Program-made: the position numbers and the translations under genes
Notes under the pieces: model-generated
The model's input: the letters and a program-made list of their open reading frames with translations, nothing else
Told to the model about the DNA's origin: nothing
Database searches by the model: none
Shown: positions 54,401 through 62,000 of the stretch, piece by piece
Numbering within the stretch: position 1 is the stretch's first letter
Layout: every line of letters starts with the position of its first letter
Source of the DNA: Prunella strophiata
Lineage: Eukaryota > Chordata > Aves > Passeriformes > Prunellidae
Length of the DNA stretch: 64,000 nt
Reading direction: 5' to 3'
Assembly: GCA_036583965.1 (NCBI GenBank)
Contig: JAZBQD010000027.1
Location: forward strand, 6,480,187 to 6,544,186

Positions 54401-57400
54401 AAGATAGGAAGCTAACACTCTGCCTCTGTCTGGGAAGTTTTCTGAGTGTGTTGGCTATTTTGATGTATGGGTTTTCTTAAAATATTAGAAGCTGTTTAAT
54501 ATTTGAACTCCCTTCTAAAACTAATGAAAATGAGCTGAAGGTAAAACTTCACACAGTTTTCCAGCATCAATGTCTAACTGCAAGGCAGGGCATTATGCAG
54601 CAATTATACCTCATTTTCCAAGTAAGACTACATCTGAAATATATGGGCTATTTTTTTTCTCCTTTTTTTTTTTTTGTTCAAATGGTTGTATTGATACTGT
54701 TTACAGCTGAGTAGTGAAACCAAATAGATGTGCCTTTAATTTGTTTTTAAATGATCTCTTATATTCTGGAGATGATAATCTGAAGGGTGGCTGCCATAGT
54801 AATGTGCCAGTCACCATGGCATCTGAACATTATGAAAAGACATTCTGGGCTGCACAAAGACAATGCCACCAATTTGTATTTCAAACTGATCAAAAGTGCA
54901 GGACCAAAAAGTTTGCCAATAAATGTAGCTCAGTGGATGGCACTGCAATTTAGAGTTTGCTTTACACAATTAAGATCTCAGTCTCAATGACAAGTGAATT
55001 TATAAGTAAAATCCTTAACACAGATTTTGTCCATTTACTTTGTGTGAAGAGTGTGGCTGTAGATTTTTATTGGCCTAGTGAAGGAGCAGTTCATAGTTCT
55101 GCTTTATATAAATCTTTAGAACTTTTTCCTCCTCATGGAGTTTTTCACTTTAAACTGAAATTAGGTTAATGAAGAGAAAGGGTTTTCTATACTCAATTGG
55201 TAAATATTCTAATCTCTAAAACATTTACAGTCTGCTTTCATAAATTAGGTCAGTTAATGAAGAAAAGGGGTTTTCTATACTCAATTGGTAAATATTCTAA
55301 TCTCTAAAACATTTTACAGCCTGCTTTCGTAACAGTGTTCTATTATCAAAGAAAAACCAAAAATCAAATCATTATTTAAAAGCGAGCTTATTTTATCTTA
55401 AATAATTGATTGTGGCTTGTTGTTTGAAAGAGGACTACTTTGGCATGAATTCCAAATCCAGTTATGATCTTAACTCAAGCAGTTTGTTTAATCAAACATT
55501 ACTCTAATCAGTCTTACATGCTCCCCTACCCAGCCAGGCCTGCCTAGAACAACTGGTTTATTCTGCGACGAGTTGCTCAACAGATGTCATTCTGCTAGAA
55601 TAATGCAGCAGAATACTTGTGCCTTGGCTAAAATTACTTCAACTTTGATCACTTTTGTCCAGCACATCAGTCTGGCATTGTGCTTTATACCAACATAACA
55701 CTTTACCCCAAGCATGCCTTTCAAGCTTAGAATAGCAGAGGAATGTTATTGAATTCAGTGCAGTTACAGATGAGTTAATGAAAGAAGGGAAATACTGTTT
55801 TTTTCATAATGCCTTTCTGTTGTGCTTTGGAATTAAAAGGGAATTTGAGGAATGTGACTTCCGAGTTATTTATTTTTACTTCTGAAGGCTTTTTGAAAAC
55901 AATATTATGTAGTCCTATTGATCCCGTGTTTCTGTAAATAAGTTTCACTTGTTATTTAAAAATAGTCCACTTTAGAGTTTTATATTGTGAAAATAATACT
56001 ATTTCTAGTGTGTAGCTGGAAAAGAAATATTTCTTTTAATAAGGGACAGTTTATCCTGGTTTTTAGTGCAAGAAAATGAAACCAGCAAGAACTGTGTCCT
56101 CGTGATCACACTGGTCAGGATTGTTACATTTTGGGTTGTTTTGGGGTCAGTAATGAAGCAACATTTCTTTACAAAGCTACCAAGGACACTATGAGGAAGC
56201 ACTAAAATGAAGTCCACTTGAATTGCTAGTAGATACTTCAGTATTCTGTGTCTTTAAGGCTTGGTGTTCTTGTTTCAATTTTTTACTTAAAATATAGTTG
56301 TAATTTTTTTTTTTTTTTTTAATTGAAGCATAGTTCCCAGGTCAGTCTCCTTGCAAAAACTCCTGAACAAAACTAATATTAACATAAAGGTTATGATGTG
56401 TACATGTAATTTACCAGTTTTAAGAAAAAAAATTGAGAGATATCTTAATTATTCTAAAATACTGAACACTGTGCAGAGTATTTATATTCAGAAAGCTTTA
56501 AACTGATGGTATTGAAATTATTATCTGCATAGCCTATGTATTAAATATGTCCAGAAATGAGACAATGCTTCACAGTTTTTCCTAAGGGGCACTTTATTAA
56601 CATGAAATAACTGATAGTGCTAAAAAAAAATGAGAAAGAACAGCAATAATTGAAGGGACAATCTGAAAATACAGTAAGAGCACCTGTACTTTGTGTTGGA
56701 TCTCAATATGCTCTGAATTTCAACAATTTCAACAATTCTCAGTTGTGGGTATTTGTTGACAACCTCATGACTGTGCCATTAAGAATTTTTTGAAGAATAT
56801 GGCCCAAATCAACATTTCTGAGGAAGACTATGTGTGGAAATCCCTGCCTTGTCGTCACCTTCCTTAGGATCTTTACAGTGATTAGAACAATTGTTTCACT
56901 GCTTAGTGTCTGCACTGGTATTCTTCATCCATTTATTGTTGTGCAGAACTTAAAATAAAGGATCCATGGAGTATTTGTGTCTAAAGATGATCCAGGGAAA
57001 GAATTTTAGTGCTATTTCATTATGCAAAAATATTTTTAGATGAAAATCTATTGTCAGATGTTTCAGATACATCCTGTACTAAAATTAAATGACAAATTTT
57101 AGAGGGAGCATATGCACTTTCCATATGTTTATATTACTTTATCATGGAGTGAAACCTCAACTGTGCCTCAGTGCTGAAGATATGTCAAGTACTGATTAAT
57201 AGGTAGGATCAAATGAAATAAAATACCTCTCTTACTGTATTATTTTCCTAAAAATGGTACTCTAGAATTATCTTTCATCCATTTCTGGAATAGGAAACCT
57301 TTATCTAAGTGGATTGTGGTAGCATTTACCATTTTGGCAAATTTCAGCTTTCTTTCTGATTGTTGTGAACTATTTTTCTGTTCAGAAAAAGTTGTTAACT

Positions 57401-59087
57401 CAGGGTAAGTGCACTAGACTGCAGACAAGGTGCTAGCTCAAAGATCTTTTCCTGCTGACAGCTATAATATAATAAATTTAATTTTTTTCATTTAATGGAA
57501 GTTTTAGTAATTCTCATAGGAGAAGTTAGAACACAATTAATTGCTGTTTGTTTCCTGTTGACAAGTGAACAAGTGAAAATCTAAAGAAGGCATCAAAGGA
57601 CAGTTTTTGGAGTAGCCTTGTCATTTGCTTTAAGTCAAATATTATCCATCTGCCTTAATGTTTTTTGGTTTAATGGGTTCTTGTGTTTGTTAGTGCTGGA
57701 CTGTGCAGCTCTCTCAGAGCCAAAACCAGGATGCAGAACTTGAGACTTGCTCAGATATTTTGCCTAGAGAATGGTCATACAAAATATTATTTAAAAGTAT
57801 CAAACCTTATTTTTATATCTTTGAGAATGTTTTTCTGGATGCAATATAGGCTGTTGGGATCTGTCTAGACCTTTGAAAATGTGGCAGGACCTTGTATTCC
57901 CTTGTAGCAGTTTTATGAAAAGCAAACCAAAAATAAACCAGGTTGGATGGGGCTCTGAGCAAGCTGCTGTAGTGGAAGGTGTCTCTGCCCAGGGCAGGGG
58001 GTTGGAATGAGAGGATCTTTAAGGTTCCTTCCACCCCAGACTATTCTGGGATTCCTGTGAAAGCCACCATGGCTCACTGGAATATTTTATTGTTCACAGC
58101 TATGGTCCTGCTGGGCAATATTTACATTCTTCATGCAGTCTTTATGTTCAGGTGTAAGACATTATTCAGAATTTAAGATACCACTCTCTATCCTAAGTAC
58201 CAAAATACATCTTTCTGTGATTTAAATAATTGTTTATCACAAAATCTCTGATGAGACTTGCCTGCTTTTCTATCTGTGGTAATGTTTTCATGGAAAGAGT
58301 TTTTTAACTCTTGTATTTTGTAGTGTTCTTTCCTTATCCAAAATTTTCAACTTTTCTTATTTCCCCTCCCTCCCTTCCTTCTGTTAAGCATCATGTGAGA
58401 TGATTAACAGTAGCAACTTCTAATTTAATAGCATGAGGGAAGAGTTGATGTAAAAATGTGTTACTTAGCATTTTGTTAATAAATATTTGAAATGTGTTGT
58501 CTTAATTGAAATTGTGCTTATTAATATTTTCAGGTTTAATATACTAATTTTTATTTTTGGATCCCATTTAAGAAACTTGTGCAAAACTCATTGTATTTCT
58601 TATTTATTATTCACACAATATTTTCAGGTTAAAATTAACTAGCAAACATGCAGCAGAATTTTTGTTATTACCTTCTGCCTCCCTGAACTTTTCCCATTAC
58701 TTTGTAATACTATTTCCTTGGAAATTTTGTGTTATGATTTTTTTTTTCCACATTTAAAATGCTGAAGTAATAATGAATCATTTTGAATGGTAATTTTTAG
58801 ATCTTAATTTTCTTTTCCTCAACTCAGTTTCTTCAGTTGCTTTTGGCTGTGTAAACCTGTTGACCACATCTGAATCTAAGAGCGTTGAAAGAACCAGTTT
58901 TACAATAACCAGAAAAAATGAAAAGCTTGGTGCTGTGATGAAAAAATCCCTTTGGCTGCCTTTTTTAGAGCAAGTTGATTTATTTTTATTTTTTTTCCAG
59001 GTGAAGCGGAATGTGTATGACCTGACCAGTATCCCTGTCCGTCACCAGCTGTGGGAAGGTTGGCCTTCTTCTGCCACAGATGACTCA
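12416..59087 (+). CDS. FAF1: FAF1 (Fas-associated factor 1), partial spliced coding region, six internal exons
   Basis: The CDS joins 12416-12462, 15287-15495, 18595-18686, 19029-19117, 26853-26958 and 59001-59087. The exons total 630 nt, keep one frame through all five junctions, and read as 210 residues matching vertebrate FAF1 from about human residue 39 to 248. Family knowledge: FAF1 is a cytosolic and nuclear adaptor that binds ubiquitinated proteins through its N-terminal UBA domain and the AAA ATPase p97/VCP through its C-terminal UBX domain. It was named for binding FAS, and acts in protein degradation and death signalling. What is visible: the UBA tail, a Ser/Ala linker, complete UBL1 and most of UBL2. 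The initiator exons and the UAS/UBX exons lie outside the window. All introns are GT-AG. Compared with remembered human FAF1, identity is very high in both UBL domains. The few differences cluster in the linkers, including one extra residue before UBL1 and one fewer after it. Confidence 0.97.
12463..15286 (+). other. FAF1: FAF1 intron 3
   Basis: A 2824-bp GT-AG intron with donor GTAAGC and acceptor CTTGCAG. There is no recognisable transposon or second gene. The one distinct structure is a perfect inverted repeat at 15030-15054, listed separately. Confidence 0.9.
15030..15054. repeat. Perfect inverted repeat, 12-bp arms
   Basis: AAACAAACATTT, one T, then AAATGTTTGTTT. The arms are perfectly complementary. 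Each arm carries a forkhead-like word (TGTTTGTTT), so it could be a palindromic FOX-type site or a chance hairpin. It sits about 230 bp upstream of FAF1 exon 4. Confidence 0.9.
15287..15495 (+). CDS. FAF1: FAF1 exon 4 (Ser/Ala linker and start of UBL1)
   Basis: A 209-nt exon follows acceptor CTTGCAG and ends at donor GTAAGG. The first base completes the split Ser codon. The first 35 or so residues (from EYGVETLHGP) are a low-complexity Ser/Ala/Pro linker. From VPSRQIVERQPRMLDFRVEY onward the sequence is nearly identical to human FAF1 and enters the first ubiquitin-like domain, including DRNVDVVLED. By family knowledge UBL1 binds the HSP70 chaperone, and this N-terminal region is part of the Fas-interacting segment. 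The linker is one residue longer than the human one by my count, and Ala replaces several Pro/Thr. The exon ends after the first base of a Gly codon. Confidence is very high because the 3' half is highly conserved. Confidence 0.97.
16318..16331 (-). promoter_or_regulatory. CTCF-like motif
   Basis: Read on the minus strand it is CCGCTAGGTGGCGC, which fits the remembered CTCF core (CCASYAGRKGGCRS) except for G at the third position. It overlaps a perfect 12-bp palindrome GGTGGCGCCACC (16314-16325). CpGs are clustered here in CpG-poor surroundings. Binding is inferred from the motif only. Confidence 0.55.
16670..18145 (+). mobile_element. CR1 LINE, degraded and internally deleted, sense to FAF1
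   Basis: From about 16670 the sequence follows the CR1 ORF2 region between endonuclease and reverse transcriptase (words such as GAGAGCTGATTGATCTTC and CCAAAGCTCAGCTGAA). It continues into the start of the reverse transcriptase (CATGGATTTACTAAAGGCAA, then a stretch like the usual 'GSVDKGRA...DFSKAFD' segment). It then jumps near 17260-17400 to the late RT segment (GAGAAATGGGCTGATAGAAG), losing the catalytic core. It continues through the 3' UTR to GAACTCCAGAGGTACCTTCC, close to the CR1 end. Numerous stops and indels show it is an old, dead copy. The left edge is uncertain by about 100 bp. Confidence 0.85.
18595..18686 (+). CDS. FAF1: FAF1 exon 5 (core of UBL1)
   Basis: A 92-nt exon follows acceptor TCTCTAG and ends at donor GTAAGT. 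Two bases complete the Gly codon begun by the previous exon, then it reads DIKHILENELQIPASKMLLK followed by GWKTGDVDDS. This is the central helix and beta-grasp turn of the first ubiquitin-like domain. Differences from remembered human FAF1 are conservative (D for E, H for Q, A for V, D for E). The exon leaves at phase 0. The only in-frame reading across both splice junctions is the FAF1 frame. Continuing past the donor reaches stop codons within the intron. Confidence 0.96.
19029..19117 (+). CDS. FAF1: FAF1 exon 6 (end of UBL1 and Pro/Ser linker)
   Basis: An 89-nt exon follows acceptor CCCTCAG and ends at donor GTAAGT. It reads TVLKSLHLPKNNSLYVLTPD, then LPPPSSSHSG with the last Gly codon split. 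It supplies the last beta strands of UBL1 and the Pro/Ser linker to UBL2. The linker is one Ser shorter than the human sequence I remember and has Ser for Ala before the final Gly. The preceding intron is only 342 bp, the shortest in the window, so this exon and the previous one sit close together. The exon enters at phase 0 and leaves with two bases over. Confidence 0.96.
19687..20309 (-). mobile_element. CR1 LINE 3' end, antisense to FAF1
   Basis: On the plus strand it starts with TCACAGAATCACAGAATCAT, the reverse complement of the CR1 3'-terminal 8-bp repeat. It continues with the typical antisense words for a 5'-truncated CR1 tail (GGTGGAAGAGGCCTTCAAGA; CTGGGCAACTTAATCCA; CTTTCAGGGAAAGATACTTT; CCTCTCATCCTTCTACTTGG). 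The 5' truncation is near 20309, shortly before the LTR. Diverged but clear. The longer open frames in this stretch run through the repeat and are not genes. Confidence 0.92.
20330..20334. repeat. Left target-site duplication of the LTR
   Basis: GAAAA directly precedes the TG of the LTR and is repeated immediately after its CA end at 20972-20976. Being A-rich and only 5 bp, a chance match is possible, but its exact placement next to TG/CA termini supports it. Confidence 0.75.
20467..20472 (-). promoter_or_regulatory. AATAAA polyadenylation signal of the LTR (minus strand)
   Basis: AATAAA on the minus strand, about 95 bp downstream of the TATA-like box, as expected for the R region of a short LTR. 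Confidence 0.5.
20566..20573 (-). promoter_or_regulatory. TATA-like box of the LTR (minus strand)
   Basis: TATAAAAA on the minus strand, about 400 bp in from the LTR's 5' end on that strand and upstream of its AATAAA. It would drive transcription leftwards, antisense to FAF1. Whether it is active is unknown. Confidence 0.55.
20972..20976. repeat. Right target-site duplication of the LTR
   Basis: GAAAA immediately follows the final CA of the LTR and matches 20330-20334. Confidence 0.75.
21093..21106 (+). promoter_or_regulatory. CTCF-like motif, weaker
   Basis: CCGCTAGAGGGTGC differs from the remembered CTCF core at two positions. It lies about 120 bp beyond the LTR in a short CpG-containing patch (about 21090-21190). 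Confidence 0.4.
26853..26958 (+). CDS. FAF1: FAF1 exon 7 (first half of UBL2)
   Basis: A 106-nt exon follows acceptor CATTTCAG and ends at donor GTGAGT. One base completes the split Gly codon. It then reads ALQESLNQNFMLIVTHREVQ and continues REYNLNFSGSSTIQE to the last full codon. This is the first part of the second ubiquitin-like domain. Only one residue differs from human FAF1 as I remember it (Val for Ile in MLIVTHREV). The GAG/GTG boundary places Glu as the last residue here and Val as the first of the next exon, as in the mammalian gene. The next exon is 32 kb downstream, the longest intron in the window. Confidence 0.97.
28893..28906 (+). promoter_or_regulatory. CTCF-like motif
   Basis: CCACAAGAGGGCAG fits the CTCF core with A instead of a pyrimidine at position five, a common variant. 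It is followed closely by the repeat-poor block 28920-29330. Confidence 0.5.
28920..29330. other. Candidate conserved noncoding element
   Basis: Unique, AT-rich sequence without repeat signatures or microsatellites, carrying homeodomain-like and forkhead-like words (TTAAACAGG, TAATGTT, GATTTACAGATAATTGG). By texture it resembles vertebrate conserved noncoding elements. No alignment was possible, so this is a guess. The open frame inside it has no recognisable domain. Confidence 0.25.
36633..36651 (+). repeat. A19 homopolymer
   Basis: A run of 19 A residues beside a modestly GC-richer, unassigned block (about 36280-36600). It could be the tail of an old retroposed sequence, but no source gene or matching duplication was recognised. 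Confidence 0.9.
39350..39380. repeat. Perfect inverted repeat, 13-bp arms and 5-nt loop
   Basis: ATGAGAACTGAAA, loop ATCAA, then TTTCAGTTCTCAT. The stem is perfect but too short for a microRNA precursor, and no flanking pairing was noticed. It could be a short transposon terminus or a foldback mutation product. Confidence 0.9.
43038..43090 (+). repeat. Short tandem array of AAAAGTGTC-type units
   Basis: Four units of AAAAGTGTC with variable 3-5 base A-rich spacers (AAAAGTGTCC, AAAAGTGTCAT, AAAAGTGTCT, AAAAGTGTCC). Part of it is read in overlapping chance ORFs downstream. Confidence 0.85.
50351..50387. repeat. TA/TATG microsatellite
   Basis: GTATATATATATATG passes into repeated TATG/TGTA units. 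Likely length-polymorphic. Confidence 0.95.
51917..51937. repeat. (TG)n microsatellite
   Basis: About ten uninterrupted TG units after a short T run. Only one strand bias, no other feature. Confidence 0.9.
53140..53900 (+). mobile_element. Possible ancient L2-like LINE remnant
   Basis: A long pyrimidine-biased stretch contains words that resemble the L2 LINE consensus as I remember it, in the right order: CTTGACTCCTCTG (about 53660), a region around 53740-53830 rich in CTC/CAC words, and TTTGCACTGTC...ATGCTGCC...TGCCTGGAACA near 53840-53875. The similarity is patchy and judged by eye. L2 copies are sparse in bird genomes. It could also be an unrelated polypyrimidine-rich stretch. Confidence 0.35.
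55166..55332 (+). repeat. Tandem duplication, two copies, 88-bp period
   Basis: 55166-55243 and 55254-55332 are near-identical, sharing TTTTCTATACTCAATTGGTA and AATATTCTAATCTCTAAAAC. They differ by a few bases (AGAAAGGG versus AAAAGGGG, ACATTTAC versus ACATTTTAC, TTCATAA versus TTCGTAA). The short word TTAGGT precedes both. The high identity suggests a fairly recent local duplication. Confidence 0.95.
57940..58060 (+). mobile_element. CR1 LINE 3' tail, about 120 bp
   Basis: A short fragment reading AGGTTGGATGGGGCTCTGAG, then CTGCCCAGGGCAGGGGGTTG and AAGGTTCCTTCCACCCCAGA, ending in ATTCTGGGATTCCTGTG. This is the classic CR1 3' UTR and its terminal 8-bp repeat. It is less diverged than the 16.7-18.1 kb copy and severely 5'-truncated, as is usual for CR1. 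Confidence 0.93.
59001..59087 (+). CDS. FAF1: FAF1 exon 8 (middle of UBL2)
   Basis: An 87-nt, phase-0 to phase-0 exon follows a strong poly-T tract and TTTCCAG, and ends at donor GTGAGT. It reads VKRNVYDLTSIPVRHQLWEG followed by WPSSATDDS. It encodes the helix and following strands of the second ubiquitin-like domain. Compared with human FAF1 as remembered, only Ser for Thr (WPSSA) differs. Because it is 29 whole codons with symmetric phase, skipping it would keep the reading frame but remove part of UBL2. The next exon, expected to begin with residues like MCLAESGLSYP, was looked for to 64000 and not seen, so it lies downstream. Confidence 0.97.
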
Positions 59088-62000
59088 GTGAGTTCCTTGG
59101 CTTCTCATCTCATTCCTTCCTAGAAAAGGCTGATTTCACATGGATTTTTGATTAGAATCACTCAGTAGCATTTGCTGTCTCTTATGCACTACCTTAACAT
59201 CACACACATTCAGAGTTTTGGCGTGGAAGATACAAATGCTCAAGGTTTGGATGCCTGCAGCTCAGGGAAATGATTCCTGTGTATCAGATTCAGTGCATGT
59301 TTCATTTCAGCCATTCTAGACTGAAGCAAGGCTGCACAGTTGAATTTTGGAAGTTGAAGTCTATTGGGTGATTGAACTTCAGGCAAAAAGCCCTGATGTG
59401 TATGGATGCTCTGAGTGCACATCTGTTTTTCACAGTACATTAGTTCACCCAGCTCATGCTCAAGCCTCTGCCTGGCTTCAGAGCAGGAGTTTTCCTGCTG
59501 AAATCAGTGAGGGGTCAGCACCAGTGACAGAATCCACTGGCTCAGAACTAACCACAAATTCATGAAATTGTGGGACTTACCTGTATTATCCCATTAAATA
59601 TTAGACTTGTTTCCTTGCATGGTCATCCTTACAGTGTGTTTTACAGCATGTCTTTCAGTTTCCTTCTGCTAGTACGTTCCCAGTGCCAGCTAGGGAGGTC
59701 TGCCTTTCTTTAGAAATAAACCAAACCAATCCACTAAAAAAAAAAAGACTAAAAGGGTGAAATAATTATGTAGTTATGTTATATGTAGATTTTTGTGACT
59801 TGAGAAAAATGTGGGAAAATTAAGTTTTTTATTGAACCTGATCATCTACAAAGTAAAAATGGATTTGGAGTCTGCTTTCTTACATATTGCCATTATCTGC
59901 TATGCATTACTTCCCTGTCCATTTCTGCTCTCTTCTTGCAAAGGGAGAATTGCTGTTTGAATATGACTGCTCCTTTTTTTGCTCTGGGAAAAGGATTTAT
60001 GCCAATTAAAAAAAAAAACCCAAAAGGCAAAAGCTGTCTGAATTTCCAGTGTACTTGTAAAATATATCTGTGGTGGTGTTTGCAGAAACAGTATTTAAGT
60101 TTGAGAAAGGTGGGTAAATCTCAGTCCGTGTATTCAAGGGCATATCTGAGCTGATAGATGTAAGGTCTGAAATAACAGAATGGTGTCATGTGGTAATTAC
60201 AGGCTTTGAAATGTGGATCCATTTTAGCATTTTATTAGTTTACATTAGCCCAAAAAAGAATTGGAAACTCAACACTTCTAATCTGTTTTCCCACAGCTGT
60301 TAGGTTTTCATGTTTTTTCCCCTCCTTTTCTTCTGAGTACGACACCTCACATATGTAAAACTCATAAATCTGCTTTAATTTTTTTTTTCAAGTGACATTG
60401 TTGCAGGTGAATTTTTCCCCTTTTCATCTTTAATGAAATTTTGGTGAATGTTGAGTCATCTGCTCTGAAGCAGACGAGTGCTCAAAGCTCACTGCTCGAG
60501 TCTGGTGGCGCTGGAACTTGTCAGCTGTGTAAACAGATTTGAGTGTGTTGCCAACAAAAATACAATTAATTTCTGTCTAAAATTAGAGGCCATAGCTTAC
60601 TATTTATAAAGATTTAATGATAGCAATGACTATCTATGCTCCTGTGATCTGAACTTTTTTTTTTCTCTGAGTTAGAACTATTCAGTAATGATTACTTTAG
60701 TAATTAATGATGATCTCTTGAGTTCAGCAGCAAATTTTTAAGATCACTTTTTCCATCATGAGTTTTTAATTTACTGTCTTGCAGGGTACCCCCTTGCAAT
60801 TAAGGAGTTAAAGAAAGACTTGATTAAAATACTTTTTCATTTGCATGTTATGCAGCATAAGAAATACTTTGTAATACCACAGGAGGTTTTTTCAGTGCAA
60901 TTCTCGTTAACCTTTGGCTTAGCAAACAGGACAACTAAATAGACTTGGCATAATTGGATTCCTGTATCATCTTGAGTCTCTTATGAACCTGCCAGCCTAC
61001 AGTCTTCTGACATTATCAGGAAATTTAGTGGAGTCAATAGTAATTTAAAACATTGTTGCTTCATCTCCCTTCAGAGTTAAGATATGTTCTCTGCTTGTAC
61101 TACCTAATGGAATATGGGATACTGTATGAATTGTCAATAACTCTTGCAGATCTTTCTCACACTTTCACCAGGGAAATGGGTATCAAAACCTCCCCATGCA
61201 GGAGAATGTTTTTGTGCTGTGACAGTTTGATTGTGGGAAACAAGGCGTACACAGGCCGTGCAAATCTCATTTCACCGTTCAGCAAGGACAAGTTTTAGCT
61301 TTTATTGAGCCTGAATAACTTTAATGCTGCATATTATATCTGTTCTGCTCATTAAAGTTCAAGGTAAATGTATGAGTTTTATCTCATTCTCTTTTTTTTA
61401 AATGCATTTACGTAAGTAAAACTTAAATATATTTAAAATGTTAACTTATCTATTTCTGCACATATAGGATCAAGTGATACAGTGAAGTCTTGAAAACAAT
61501 CCTAGAAGACAAAAAGCCATAATTTTAATTTACTTTAAATACATTCACAATATGTTCTCAATTTTTATTTTGGATTTTGTAACAATCTTAGCATTGCAAA
61601 GTTTGTAAGATGAGAGCCATGCCAGAATAATTAAGTAAAAAATTTCTGAAATTTATTCTTTTTTTTTTTTTTTTTTTTTGCTCTATTGGCCAAACTTCTA
61701 GACTTTCACTTGTAATTACCACTAGTGTCAAGTGGAATGAGCAATTTTCAAATATGTGACCACTGTAGAAAAAAGATCTCAGATTGGCTGTAGGTGATGT
61801 TTTAGTTGCAGGTTTTACATGGAAGCATTGTGATTTTATTTATATGTATGAGTGACTTTTTGGGTGTTAGTTTTACATATTAGAGGTAAAACTCTTTTTT
61901 CCCCTGTGAGGACACTGGGTATTGATTTATTTTAGTAGAATGAGTTGTTGTCTGTGATGTTTCAGTGGTTTTTTGGTAGCACAGAACAAGAGCCAGTAGA

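Larger units (their letters stand above)
26959..59000 (+). other. FAF1: FAF1 intron 7, 32 kb
   Basis: The longest intron in the window, bounded by donor GTGAGT and acceptor TTTCCAG. No exon of another gene could be supported in it. Contents that can be named: a CTCF-like motif (28893-28906), an A19 run (36633-36651), an inverted repeat (39350-39380), a short GTGTC repeat (43038-43090), TA/TG microsatellites (50351-50387, 51917-51937), a possible L2-like relic (about 53140-53900), an 88-bp tandem duplication (55166-55332) and a CR1 tail (57940-58060). GC-richer islets of unknown origin lie at about 36280-36540 and 41340-41640. The rest is AT-rich sequence with chance ORFs. Confidence 0.85.

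Noticed and set aside
60503..60520. CTCF-like GGTGGCGC word in intron 8
   Set aside because: Only the second half of the core fits (T instead of A before GG), and the upstream half does not match.
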